Positions 43,328-52,516 of a stretch of DNA of 64,000 nucleotides are shown one piece after another; position 1 is the first letter of the stretch, and every line of letters starts with the position of its first letter. Below the pieces are notes generated by a model, which saw only the letters and a list, made by a program, of their open reading frames with translations, had not been told where the DNA came from and ran no database searches. This DNA comes from Fodinicola acaciae (lineage in GTDB: Bacteria; Actinomycetota; Actinomycetes; Mycobacteriales; HKI-0501). The stretch spans positions 2,108,001 to 2,172,000 of the forward strand of contig NZ_WOTN01000002.1 in the NCBI RefSeq assembly GCF_010993745.1. Reading direction: 5' to 3'. A program made the translations under genes and the position numbers.

Positions 43328-44290
43328 TCAGGCGCTGGCCGGTGACCAGCTCGACCAGGCCGACGAGATCATCTCGTGGAGGTCGAATTTGGCGCGCCAC
43401 CCCAACTCCGCGTGGATTCGCGTGACGTCCGCGACGACCTCGGCCGGGTCGCCGGCACGCCGCGCGACGATGTCGTGGTCGAAGGCCATGCCGGTGATCG
43501 TCCTGATGGTGTCGAGCACCTCGAGCACGGTGCTGCCTTTGCCGCGACCGACGTTGTACGTGCGACGGGTGAGCCGCTGCTCCAGCAGATCGACAGCCTG
43601 CACGTGGGCTGTCGCGAGGTCGGCGACGTGAACGTAGTCGCGGACGCAGGTGCCGTCGTGCGTCGGCCAGTCGTCACCGAACACCTTCGGCCGCACGTTT
43701 TGTCCTAGCGCGAGGAAAACCTTCGGGATGAGGTTGTCGGCACCACGATCGGCGAGCCGCGGTGAAGCGGCACCGGCGGCGTTGAAATATCGCAGCGAGA
43801 CATAGCCGATGTCATGCGCGCTCGACGCGTCGGCGAGAATTTTCTCGCACTGCAGCTTGGACTCGCCATACGGATTCTCCGGCCGGCATTCGGCGTCTTC
43901 GGGAACAGGAGAGACATCCGTGGTGCCATAGACGGCCGCGCTGGAGGACAGGACGATCCGGCGTACGTCGGTGCGGTTTGCCGCATCCAGCAACGAGATC
44001 ATGCCACCGACATTCTCGTTGTAGTAATAGATCGGCTGTCGTACGGAGTCTGGTGCCGACTTCCGCCCAGCCAAATGGACGATTCCGCGGATGTCGTGTT
44101 CGCGGATGGTGGATTCGAGCAACGCGGTGTCCAGCACCGATCCGATCACCAGCGCGGTGCCGTCGGTGACGCGCTCGGCGACTCCGGTCGACAGGTCGTC
44201 CAGGACCACGCAGTTGTAGCCGGACTGGTGCATCGCGTGCAGCACGTGCGATCCGATATAGCCGGCCCCGCCGGTCAGCAGCCAGGTCAT
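43328..44290 (-). CDS. galE: UDP-glucose 4-epimerase
   Basis: A 320-residue NAD-dependent epimerase interconverting UDP-glucose and UDP-galactose. The Rossmann loop is WLLTGGAGYIGSHVLHAMHQ, the catalytic Ser/Tyr/Lys are in IVLSSSAAVYG and NPYGESKLQCEK, and GalE blocks VSLRYFNAAGA and DGTCVRDYVHVADLA follow. ATG 44290 (MTWLLTGG) was chosen because the family begins here, and GGAAAGG precedes it. It is upstream of the GH92 gene on the same strand, but a separate operator lies between them. Confidence 0.93.
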   Translation of the reverse strand: MTWLLTGGAGYIGSHVLHAMHQSGYNCVVLDDLSTGVAERVTDGTALVIGSVLDTALLESTIREHDIRGIVHLAGRKSAPDSVRQPIYYYNENVGGMISLLDAANRTDVRRIVLSSSAAVYGTTDVSPVPEDAECRPENPYGESKLQCEKILADASSAHDIGYVSLRYFNAAGAASPRLADRGADNLIPKVFLALGQNVRPKVFGDDWPTHDGTCVRDYVHVADLATAHVQAVDLLEQRLTRRTYNVGRGKGSTVLEVLDTIRTITGMAFDHDIVARRAGDPAEVVADVTRIHAELGWRAKFDLHEMISSAWSSWSPASA

Positions 44291-44380
44291 CGATGGCCTT
44301 TCCACTGCCGGCCGGAAAGGAGCCGGTCGCACTCTGACATCATTGTCATCGTTAGTCCCCATGTCGAAAGCTCGTGATCG

Positions 44381-45592
44381 TCAATTGCGAAGTGACATCA
44401 CGAAGGTGATGGCGGCGAGCTCCTTGATTTCGGCGGCATCGGCGCGAAGCAGGAAACCGGCCGCGACGGCGGCCTCGGTCGCGTCGTCGAACGCCTTCTG
44501 ATAGGCCTCGACACTCGGATAAAGCGCGGTCAACATCGCCGGTGGAAACGGTGCGGCCAGGCCGGCCGACTCCGGATCGACACCGGTCAGCAACGCGGTC
44601 GGCACGTCCATCCACGGCGTGCGTACGCCTCCGACGGCATTGCCGTGTGCGTCGCGTTTCAGGATATGCGGCGCGCTCGGCACGGTGGCGAGCCGCTCTC
44701 CGCGTGGCAGCGCGACACCGTCGCGTACGCACCGATTCAGCTGGTGAAGCGCGGCGTTGGCGAGATAGTGGTGCTGTGGCGCGGAAATCACGAACTGGTC
44801 GAGACCGGCGTGTTTCGCACCACTGGCAAGCGCGGCGATCACCTCCGACGGTTTGCGTTCGACCGGGTGAAGACCGGCCATTGCCTGCGCGTACGCGTCG
44901 ATCCGCGCTGCTCCGGCGATCTCCCAAAGCCGAAAACATTCCGCGTCTGGTCGCGCCGTCGATCCGTATCCGGAGCTGGCGATCTCCGTCTCGGTCTGCA
45001 GCACGAGGGTCGGGACCCGCGTGTTGTTTCCGAAGCGTGCGGATGCCGGCGGACAGTGGACCAGAAATCCGTCGAAAATCCCGGCGGACCGGTCGATGTC
45101 GTCGACATACGCGGAAATCCGTTGCGCGGCGGCCGACATCCCGGCGGCGATCAGCCGGACATCTGGTCCCATCTCGCCGGCGATCTCACGTACGGCCGCG
45201 CCGGCCTGCGAAAACATGTCGTAGGCGTGGTCGTCGCCAGGGTGTCGCAGATCGGTGTAACGCTCCGGATCCCACGCTTTGAGACCGTCAGATGCGGCCT
45301 GCCGCACCGAAACACCGGCCCACCCGAAACCGCCACGTATCAGCTCCGTCTGCGTGGCGGCCCATTCCGCCGCGGTTTCCGCCGAACCGGCGGCATCCAG
45401 CCACTCCACCAGCACGGTCCCGTTGAACTGCTCGGATCGAGCCGGCCGGCGAACCAGGATCCGTGTGCCGTAGGCGGCATCAGGACCCGCGACGAGCCGA
45501 CCGTCCGCGTCTTCCCGAAATGACGTTGCCGCACCTCGCAGCAGGTATTCCTGCTCGACGCAGGCTGTCGACGCTAGTCGTTCGGCCGGCAT
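44381..45592 (-). CDS. Alpha/beta-hydrolase-domain protein (Abhydrolase_10 type)
   Basis: A protein of about 403 residues of the large alpha/beta-hydrolase-domain family recognised by YGTRILVRRPARSEQFNGTV and LVEWLDAAGSAETAAEW. The nucleophile elbow is probably RLIAAGMSAAAQRISAYV (Ser in GMSAA), and a late His is in APQHHYLANAALHQLNRCV. Function in the family is little known; some members act on bulky esters. The start is uncertain: ATG 45592 has no clear ribosome site and a GTG at 45691 is possible. It ends 90 bases before the GalE gene start on the same strand. Confidence 0.8.
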   Translation of the reverse strand: MPAERLASTACVEQEYLLRGAATSFREDADGRLVAGPDAAYGTRILVRRPARSEQFNGTVLVEWLDAAGSAETAAEWAATQTELIRGGFGWAGVSVRQAASDGLKAWDPERYTDLRHPGDDHAYDMFSQAGAAVREIAGEMGPDVRLIAAGMSAAAQRISAYVDDIDRSAGIFDGFLVHCPPASARFGNNTRVPTLVLQTETEIASSGYGSTARPDAECFRLWEIAGAARIDAYAQAMAGLHPVERKPSEVIAALASGAKHAGLDQFVISAPQHHYLANAALHQLNRCVRDGVALPRGERLATVPSAPHILKRDAHGNAVGGVRTPWMDVPTALLTGVDPESAGLAAPFPPAMLTALYPSVEAYQKAFDDATEAAVAAGFLLRADAAEIKELAAITFVMSLRN

Positions 45593-45839
45593 CGGCGATG
45601 GACCAGGCGAATACGCCTTTCCCCGTCCTCCTTGGCATTCCTCCAGGTCCGGTGGTGCGGTCAGGGCAGATGCATGTGGTGCGCGCGCCACGCGTGATCA
45701 GCCTTCCCATGAGGCTCACCCCGTGAGCGCCGATGGTTACACCGACAATGACGCACGGGACCGCGCGGCAGGTTGCAGTGAATCTCAGATGTGTCCGATA
45801 TGCGGAGAAACTTTCCCAGATTCCTCAGGAAACCGGGAA

Positions 45840-46859
45840 TCAGCTATCGGATGACCGGAGAAGCGACCGGTAGAGCGCTACAAGTCGGCGGGTGACCTCC
45901 GCGGTGTCCAGCCAGGCCATCGCCTCGCGACCGGTGGAACGCATCGGTTTTGTCAGCAATGGTGCGACCGCGTCGGCCAGCCGGGTGATCAGCTCGGCGC
46001 GGGCGGCCGGCGTCCCCCATGGCTCCGGAAAGTCCACGACGGCGCCCGGGGTTGCCTTGGCCAGGGTTTCCGCGGTGTCGCCGACATTCACCGTGACGAC
46101 CGGCAGGTTCATCGTCGCGGCCTCTTTCACGACGGTCGGCGAGGCCTCGGTGCCTTTGCGGGACGTGAACAGCAGGACATCGGCGGCGGCGAACTTTGGC
46201 ACCACGTCGGCGCGATTCTGCCCTGGTGCGGCGAGCACCAGCTCCTCCGCGGCCACACCACGTTTGCGCAGTTCGGCAAGGACATCGCTGAACACGTCAT
46301 AGCCTTTGACCTGGTTGTCCGGGTGACCGCCGAACAGGACCACCCGCGCGTCCGAATCGATGCCGAGGGTGGCGCGGGCCTCGGCGCGGTCGGTGGGCTT
46401 GAACAGCTCGAAATCCACGCCGTTGGCGATTACCGTGGCATCCGGCTCGCGCGCGGTGACCGCCAGCCGGCGGGAGACGTACACGCGCGACATGGAACCG
46501 GCGCCGAGCCGGGTGATGCGCCGCTGTTTCGGCGAGTTGATGTCCGAACCGTGCAGCGTCAACACCTTCGGAATGCCGGTGACCAGCCGTGCGGCCAGCG
46601 CGGTCAGGCCATAGTGAACGTGCACGATGTCATATCCGCCGGTGCGGGCGCGGCGGCGTACGCGTGGCGCGGCGAGCAGGTAGTCGGCCTTGCCGCGTGC
46701 CTGCGCGACGATTTCCACGTCGACCTGGTGGCCCTGCCGGCGCAGGGCCTCGACCTGCTCGCGCACGAAAATGCCGCGGAAGCTGCCGTTTTCCGGCCAC
46801 AGGTTGGTGACCGTGAGAATGCGCAGTGCCGGTTCGTGAGGTGTCGACGCCGTTGTCAT
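45840..46859 (-). CDS. GT4-family glycosyltransferase
   Basis: A 339-residue GT-B fold glycosyltransferase (RILTVTNLWPENGSFRGIFV, YDIVHVHYGLTALAA, LTLHGSDINSPKQRRIT). The C-terminal nucleotide-sugar domain includes VVLFGGHPDNQVKGYDVFSD, FAAADVLLFTSRKGTEASPT and VVKEAATMNLPVV (ExxxxxxxE-like). It transfers a sugar to an unknown acceptor, probably for cell-surface glycan. It is monocistronic, divergent from the NlpC/P60 gene, with a 235-base shared promoter gap. Confidence 0.9.
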   Translation of the reverse strand: MTTASTPHEPALRILTVTNLWPENGSFRGIFVREQVEALRRQGHQVDVEIVAQARGKADYLLAAPRVRRRARTGGYDIVHVHYGLTALAARLVTGIPKVLTLHGSDINSPKQRRITRLGAGSMSRVYVSRRLAVTAREPDATVIANGVDFELFKPTDRAEARATLGIDSDARVVLFGGHPDNQVKGYDVFSDVLAELRKRGVAAEELVLAAPGQNRADVVPKFAAADVLLFTSRKGTEASPTVVKEAATMNLPVVTVNVGDTAETLAKATPGAVVDFPEPWGTPAARAELITRLADAVAPLLTKPMRSTGREAMAWLDTAEVTRRLVALYRSLLRSSDS

Positions 46860-47094
46860 GCCAACTCCGAATCTTCGCCGTACGGACAGTGGCTTGCGGC
46901 CAGCATAGAGAATGGTCGCCGCCGGAGAAATCGCCACCTCGTCCTCGATCGAGCGGTATGAACGCATAGTGCCGCGATCGCGCGGTTCGCCGCGTACGGT
47001 GTTTCAGACCACGATGAAACTCGCGGCGCGCCGGCGGTGCCGCTTCCTACACTTCCGGTCGGGGCAGAGCGCCGAGGAGAAAGGCACACCTGAC

Positions 47095-48552
47095 ATGTCG
47101 TGGAAACCTGCCGCGGCAGCGATCGCGCTCGTCGCTGTCGTCGGATTCCTGGTGTCACCGGTAAGTGCGATGGCCGCATCGTCGGTCGGTGGACCCATTT
47201 CCCGCTCGGAGGTGCGTGATCGAGCACAGTTCTGGGTCGACCGGCACGTTCCGTACAGCCAGAGTGCGCAGTACGGCGACCCACAGGGCCGGCTTTATCG
47301 CACCGACTGCTCCGGATACGTGTCGATGGCGTGGCATTTGACGGCCAGCGAAAACACCGCGACACTGATGAACTTCGCCAACAGGCTGGCAAGTTACGAC
47401 GACCTGCAACGCGGCGACGCCGTCGACCGTACCGGCTCGGACGTGCCGTGGGACCTGCAACACGTGGCACTCTTCGACCACTGGACGGACGGCTCGCACA
47501 CCTCGCTGGTGGTGTATTCCGAGCCGTATCCGGGAAAGACCGCCGAGATCGAGAGCTGGAGCCGGTCGTATCTGAGCGACAACGGCTATATTCCGATCCG
47601 CTACAAGAACATCGTCTCCGACGCGCCGCAGCCGCTGCCGGTGCAGGTGGTGGCGACAACCGCGAATGGTGGCCTGTTCCACACGATCCGCCAGGTCAAC
47701 GGTGTCTGGAGTGGCGCTTTCGGTGATGTGGAAGGCCAGGCGGGCTCGGTCGACGCCGTCGCGGCGGATGTCGCGCGTACCGGCAATGACCTGCAACTGG
47801 TGGCGGCGACTCGCGACGGCCACCTTTTTCACACGGCCCGCCTGGCCGACGGCAGCTGGTTGTCGTGGGGAAATGTCCTGTCGACCACCGGCGCGACCTT
47901 CCAGGTGGCCGACGTCGCGGCGGCGAGTGTCAATAACGAGCTGAATGTCGTTGTCGCGACAACCGCTGGAAACGTGTTTCATGCGATCCGGCACGTCGAC
48001 GGCACGTGGACGACGTTTGGCAATGTCGACGGCGTGGCCGGAAATCCTGGCAAGGTGGTGAAGGTGTCGGCGGCGGCCGTACGGTCACCATCCGGATCCG
48101 CCACCGACCTGCATGTCGTTGTCGCGACCTCGGATGGGAGGTTGTGGCACACGGCGCGGCGCACTGATGGGTCGTGGTTGGCTTTTGGTGACGTGAAAGG
48201 CCAGGCGGGCGATCCAGGATCGATCGCGGATGTCACGGCCGCTGGAGTTGGCGTTGACTTGCATGTCGTTGTGGCCAGTGGTGATGGTCGGATCTGGCAC
48301 GCGGCTCGTAAGAGCGATGGCAGTTGGTTGCCGTTTGGGGATGTTGTCGCGGCCGCGCATAGCACGCTGAGTGGCGCGGCGGCGGTGGATGCGGTGGGGG
48401 AGCCTAATGGTGATTTGCACTTGGTGATCGGCACGGGGAGCGGTGGGGTTTTTCATACGGCTCGGAAGGTGGATGGGACGTGGTTGGCGATTGGGGATGT
48501 GAAGGCGCAGACCAGCAATCCGGGGGTGGTGGTGAATGTGACGGCCGCGTGA
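47095..48552 (+). CDS. Secreted NlpC/P60-like protein with propeller-like lectin repeats
   Basis: A 485-residue exported protein. Signal peptide SWKPAAAAIALVAVVGFLVS. Residues about 35-175 form an NlpC/P60-type cysteine hydrolase domain with the Cys in YRTDCSGYVSMAWHL and His in WDLQHVALFDHW. From about 185 onward there are six to seven repeats of about 50 residues with the pattern 'VVVATxDGxLxHTxRxxDGSW', as in tectonin/PLL-type beta-propeller lectins. A peptidoglycan- or glycan-targeted hydrolase is inferred. The last 200 bases shift to a G/T-rich codon style that continues into the next region. Confidence 0.85.
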   Translation: MSWKPAAAAIALVAVVGFLVSPVSAMAASSVGGPISRSEVRDRAQFWVDRHVPYSQSAQYGDPQGRLYRTDCSGYVSMAWHLTASENTATLMNFANRLASYDDLQRGDAVDRTGSDVPWDLQHVALFDHWTDGSHTSLVVYSEPYPGKTAEIESWSRSYLSDNGYIPIRYKNIVSDAPQPLPVQVVATTANGGLFHTIRQVNGVWSGAFGDVEGQAGSVDAVAADVARTGNDLQLVAATRDGHLFHTARLADGSWLSWGNVLSTTGATFQVADVAAASVNNELNVVVATTAGNVFHAIRHVDGTWTTFGNVDGVAGNPGKVVKVSAAAVRSPSGSATDLHVVVATSDGRLWHTARRTDGSWLAFGDVKGQAGDPGSIADVTAAGVGVDLHVVVASGDGRIWHAARKSDGSWLPFGDVVAAAHSTLSGAAAVDAVGEPNGDLHLVIGTGSGGVFHTARKVDGTWLAIGDVKAQTSNPGVVVNVTAA

Positions 48553-48616
48553 GGGGGTTTTGGTGATGGCGATGGGATAGTCGTGTTGGGGTGTGCGGGT
48601 CGAGGAAGTGGTGCGG

Positions 48617-48650
48617 CGCCAGGTGTTGTCGACTGGAGGGACACCTGGCG
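48617..48650 (+). terminator. Hairpin terminator after NlpC/P60 gene
   Basis: CGCCAGGTGT (48617-48626) pairs perfectly with ACACCTGGCG (48641-48650), with a 14-base loop, 65 bases after the stop. The rest of the stretch from 48553 to 48854 is G/T-rich and I see no gene in it. Confidence 0.65.
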
Positions 48651-48854
48651 TTGCGTTGGGAGCTGGTGAGTGTCGCATTGTGCGTTGAGGAAATGGTTGC
48701 GATGCCCGCTTGGTGCGTTGGGGAGGGGAGAGAGAAAAAGTACGGTCGAAGTGCGGGGGGAACAAACGAAGCCGTCATGGTGAAAAGCGAAAACAATCCG
48801 TCTTTCCTTGTGTTTTGGGGGAAGTTGCGGCTCATAATGTGCGGGCTGTGGGGC

Positions 48855-49407
48855 ATGATGGTGGCATGGACCGGTAGCATGGGGGTTATTGGAGATCCGC
48901 TGTTCGCGTTGGATTTTGTGGATGCGGCGCCGGATGCGGATACGGTTCGGGTTTTGCAGGAGTTGGATCTGTCGGCGGCGGATCGGAATGAGTGCCTGGC
49001 GGTGATGGAGGTGACGAATCGGTTGATCGCGGCGATGCAGGGGTTGCGGCTTGCGGCGATGGGTCGGTTCATCAATCAGTATGATCCGTTGGCCCGTCGG
49101 TATGCGGCCGCTGAGGTTGCGGCGGCGTTGAAGTGGACGACCAGGGCGGCGGCCAGTCGGCTGGAGTGGGGTGAGCATCTGACCACGACGTTGCCGCGTA
49201 CGTTGGCGGCCCGCGTCGAGAAAGAGGACGCTGACGACGGCCGGCGTGGCTGAGCGCTCTGCTGCCGGCAGAAAAGACCGAGGCGATCTACCAGCTCATC
49301 GACAAGATCGCGCACAGTCAGAAGACCCGCGATGATCCGCGCAGCATGGATGAGATCCGCGCTGACGTGCTGGCCGACCGGGACCTCGCCGCTCGGCCAC
49401 ACGTACG
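48855..49407 (+). pseudogene. DUF222/HNH endonuclease remnant
   Basis: The first part reads as a DUF222 N-terminus (VIGDPLFALDFVDAAPDADT, LAVMEVTNRLIAAMQGLRLA, LKWTTRAAASRLEWGEHLTT). After VEKEDADDGRRG it stops, and the sequence resumes in another frame as LSALLPAEKTEAIYQLIDKI and DDPRSMDEIRADVLADRDLA. About 100 central residues and the whole C-terminal HNH nuclease are missing, and the relic ends at the 3' end of the convergent permease. Codon use (many GTT, TTG, GAT, CGG) is unlike the neighbours. DUF222 genes are abundant and often mobile or decaying in actinobacteria. Confidence 0.85.
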
Positions 49408-50232
49408 TCACTCCTTGATCGCGCCGGAGAGCATGCCTTCGATGAATCGCCGTTGCAAAGCGATGTAGACGATCACTACCGGGAGCGCCACCAGGACCGC
49501 GGCGGCGGCGAGCAGCGCGAACTCCGAGGTGTGCTGGCCCTGGAAGAAAACCAGGCCGAGTGGCACGGTGCGGAGGCTGTCGGAGGTCACCATGACCAGC
49601 GCCAGCAGGAATTCGTTCCACGTCCACATGAAGGTGATGACCAGCATCGTGGTGATCGCCGGCCAGCCCGTCGGCACCAGCACGCGCCACAGCGTCGTCC
49701 AACTGTTCGCGCCGTCGATCCTGGCCGCCTCGACGAGAGAGCCGTGCGCGCCGCTACGGAAAAACGCGCGCATCCAAAACGTGCCGAAGGCGATCGACTG
49801 CGCGGTCTGCGGCAGGATCAGAGCCCAGTAGGTGTCGGTCAGGCCAAAGCCGCGCAGGTCATAGTAGAGCGGGATGACGAGCGCTTCTTCCGGCAGCGTC
49901 AGGCCGATGAGAAACAGATAGAAAAGCACCGACGAGCCGGGAAACCGCATAGTCCCGAAGGCGTACGCGGCGAGTGTTGACAGGAGCGCTGCTGCGACGA
50001 CGACCGTGACCGTGACGATGACGGACGACTGCAGATAGGTGCCGAAATGGCCGCGTGTCCAGGCATCGGCGAAGTTGTTCCAATGCAGCCCGTCCGGCAG
50101 CGCGAAGCCGGTGCGCAGACTTTTCGGGTTGGAAAACGCGGTCGACAGCACCCCGAGCACCGGCACCAACGCGATGACACAGAAAACCACCAGGATCGCG
50201 TACGTCATCGCTCGCTCGAGCCGGCTGGTCAC
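49408..50232 (-). CDS. Sugar ABC transporter permease (MalG type)
   Basis: A 274-residue CUT1 permease with six helices (MTYAILVVFCVIALVPVLGV first). The EAA loop is SLVEAARIDGANSWTTLWRV, and the C-terminus is RRFIEGMLSGAIKE, typical of MalG. The GTG start overlaps the partner permease's stop (GTGA). It is the last gene of the PfkB/ABC operon and abuts the DUF222 remnant. Confidence 0.93.
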   Translation of the reverse strand: MTSRLERAMTYAILVVFCVIALVPVLGVLSTAFSNPKSLRTGFALPDGLHWNNFADAWTRGHFGTYLQSSVIVTVTVVVAAALLSTLAAYAFGTMRFPGSSVLFYLFLIGLTLPEEALVIPLYYDLRGFGLTDTYWALILPQTAQSIAFGTFWMRAFFRSGAHGSLVEAARIDGANSWTTLWRVLVPTGWPAITTMLVITFMWTWNEFLLALVMVTSDSLRTVPLGLVFFQGQHTSEFALLAAAAVLVALPVVIVYIALQRRFIEGMLSGAIKE

Positions 50233-51131
50233 GACCGCCTCCCCTCGATCGCACGAGAAACCGCCACGGTGAGCACGAAAATCAGCACGGCGAGACTGAC
50301 ACCGACGGCGGCGGCGGAGCCGACCTGACCGGTTTCGAAGGCGCGGTGATAGACCTCATAGGCCGGCACAGCGGTCGCGTTGCCAGGTCCGCCGCCAGTC
50401 GTGATGTAGACGAGGTCGAAGTTGCGCAGGCCGGCGACGATCGTCAGCGTCGCCGCCACCGCGATCTCCGGCCGAAGCGCCGGCAACGTGACCGCGAGAA
50501 ACTCGCGGAGCGGACCGGCGCCGTCCAGCCGCGCGGCTTCGTAGAGCTCACGCGGAATTTTCTGGCAGCCGGCCAGGAACAGCACCATGCACAGGCCAAA
50601 CTCGACCCACGTGCCCACCAGGCCAACGGCGGGCAGCGCCAGGTTGAAGTCGCCGAGCCACGGTTTTGCCAATGATCCCAGGCCAACCGCCTGCAGCACC
50701 GAGTTGAGCAGCCCGTCGGGTGCGTAGATCCACCGCCACGACAAGGCGACCACGACCATCGCCAGCACCTGCGGCAGAAACAGTACGGTCCGAAAGAAGG
50801 TCATGCCGTGAATCCGCACGCGCGACATCGCGGCGGCCAGCAGCAGGCCGACCAGGATTGGCAGCAGCGCGTAGAAAATCAGCAACACCAGCGCATGCAG
50901 GAACGGACCGCGCAGGCTCGGATCGGTGAACAGCGCGACATAGTTCCCCAGACCCGTCCACGTCGCGACGCTCAGGCCGTCCCAGTCATAGAGCGAATAC
51001 CAGATCCCCTGGACGAACGGCACGAGAATGAGCAAGCCGAACAACACCAACGCCGGTGCCACGTAAAGATATCCGATCGCGCGCGGCTCGCCAGGAGCTC
51101 GCCGCGCGTATCGCCCGCGCACAGCCGTCAT
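50229..51131 (-). CDS. Sugar ABC transporter permease (MalF type)
   Basis: A 300-residue CUT1 permease opening AIGYLYVAPALVLFGLLILV with the family motif GIWYSLYDWDGLSVATWTGL. The EAA loop reads RELYEAARLDGAGPLREFLA. It is coupled to the binding protein upstream (ATGA) and to the second permease downstream (GTGA). No ATPase is present in the operon, so a shared one is expected. Confidence 0.93.
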   Translation of the reverse strand: MTAVRGRYARRAPGEPRAIGYLYVAPALVLFGLLILVPFVQGIWYSLYDWDGLSVATWTGLGNYVALFTDPSLRGPFLHALVLLIFYALLPILVGLLLAAAMSRVRIHGMTFFRTVLFLPQVLAMVVVALSWRWIYAPDGLLNSVLQAVGLGSLAKPWLGDFNLALPAVGLVGTWVEFGLCMVLFLAGCQKIPRELYEAARLDGAGPLREFLAVTLPALRPEIAVAATLTIVAGLRNFDLVYITTGGGPGNATAVPAYEVYHRAFETGQVGSAAAVGVSLAVLIFVLTVAVSRAIEGRRS

Positions 51132-52498
51132 CCGGACTGGTGGAACTTGCCGTAGTCGGCCTGCAAAGTCTGCGCGAACTGCTGCGGCGTCGTCTGACCG
51201 CCGATAAGGCTTTGCAGCGCAGCGGTCAATGTGTCATAGAAGGTCGGCGTCGAATAGTCGAGGTACGGCGCGAGGCCGTCGGCCGCGCTGATCTGCTTCC
51301 AACCGGCGACCATCTGACCTTCCGCGCTGGCCGGAGGCAGTGCGGCGGCGGCCGGCCCCAGCACCGCCGGCAGGTTTCCGGTCTGTGTCATGACATCCGC
51401 GGCGTGCTGGTTGGTGAGGAAGTTCAGGTAGGCGGCGGCAACGTCCGGATGCTTGGACTTGCTGGTGATCGACCAGGCCAGGCTCTCACCGCCGGTGGTG
51501 GCGATCGAGCCGCCAGTGGTCGCCGGCGGTGGCGGCACCAGGCCGAGTTTGGCCCCCATCGGACCCTTCAGGTCGGCTGCGACCCACGTGCCGGTCATCA
51601 GGTAGACACCTTTGCCGGCGGCGAACTGCTTGGTGGCGTCGTCATAGCCGAGACCGTTGGCGCCAGGACTGAGAAAACCGCTCTTGGCCCAGGTCTGCAG
51701 GGTCGTCGCGGCCTGCACCGCGCGCGGATCGATCCAGGATGCCTTGCCGGTGCCGAAAACCAGGTCACGGGTGAACTGTTTGCCGGCCAGCTGGTCGAGA
51801 ATCACACCGTACGTGTGAATAGCCGGATATTTGTCCAGGTTGCCGAACTGGATCGGCAGCTGTCCCTTGGCCTTGATGGTGGCCAGCTGACTGGTGAACT
51901 CCGACCAGGTGCTCGGCGGCTTGAGCCCGAGTGCCGCCAGCGACGCCTTGTTGTAGTAAAGGCCGATGAACTCACCCATCTGCGAGATGCCATAGAGCTT
52001 GCCGGTGCCGAAATGCTTCGCGTCGGCGCTGACCCGGTTGAGGTCCAGCAGCGTCTTTGGATAGCGCTTGTCCCAGCCGTACACGCCGGCATAGCTGTCG
52101 ATCGGCGTCAGCATGCCGGCCTTGACGAAGGTGACCATGTCCGGATAACCCTGGTTGGCCTCGACGACATCCGGCGGGTTGCTGCCGGACAACGCCAGCC
52201 GCAGCGTCGTTTTCAGGTCCTGGAAGGACTTCGACGTGCGGACGATCTTCACGTTGGGATACTTTGCCTGGAATTCCTTGTTGAGCTGGGTGACCTGCGC
52301 GTTCTGGCCGCCGCGCACCTCCTGGTCCCAGACGTTCAGGGTCACCTGGCCGGCCTTGGCCGGATCGGTCGAGATGCTGCCGGCCGGTCGTTCCGAGGAT
52401 CCGCCACCGGCCCCTCCGGAGCCGGGCGGTGCGCAGGCGGCGACCAGCACCGCGGCAGCTGCGAACAGTGTTCCCAGGCGGAGGCTCCGGCTCGACAT
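51128..52498 (-). CDS. Sugar ABC transporter substrate-binding lipoprotein
   Basis: A 456-residue family-1 solute-binding lipoprotein. The lipobox is LVAAC near residue 22, followed by a Gly/Ser linker and the mature domain (VTLNVWDQEVRGGQNAQVTQ, NPPDVVEANQGYPDMVTFVK). The hinge region and late GGESLAWSITSKSKHPDVAA are typical of CUT1 proteins. It lies 18 bases after the PfkB kinase and overlaps the first permease (ATGA). Substrate unknown; the operon suggests a glycoside or small sugar. Confidence 0.92.
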   Translation of the reverse strand: MSSRSLRLGTLFAAAAVLVAACAPPGSGGAGGGSSERPAGSISTDPAKAGQVTLNVWDQEVRGGQNAQVTQLNKEFQAKYPNVKIVRTSKSFQDLKTTLRLALSGSNPPDVVEANQGYPDMVTFVKAGMLTPIDSYAGVYGWDKRYPKTLLDLNRVSADAKHFGTGKLYGISQMGEFIGLYYNKASLAALGLKPPSTWSEFTSQLATIKAKGQLPIQFGNLDKYPAIHTYGVILDQLAGKQFTRDLVFGTGKASWIDPRAVQAATTLQTWAKSGFLSPGANGLGYDDATKQFAAGKGVYLMTGTWVAADLKGPMGAKLGLVPPPPATTGGSIATTGGESLAWSITSKSKHPDVAAAYLNFLTNQHAADVMTQTGNLPAVLGPAAAALPPASAEGQMVAGWKQISAADGLAPYLDYSTPTFYDTLTAALQSLIGGQTTPQQFAQTLQADYGKFHQSG

Positions 52499-52516
52499 CA
52501 GGTTTTCTCCCGGAAG

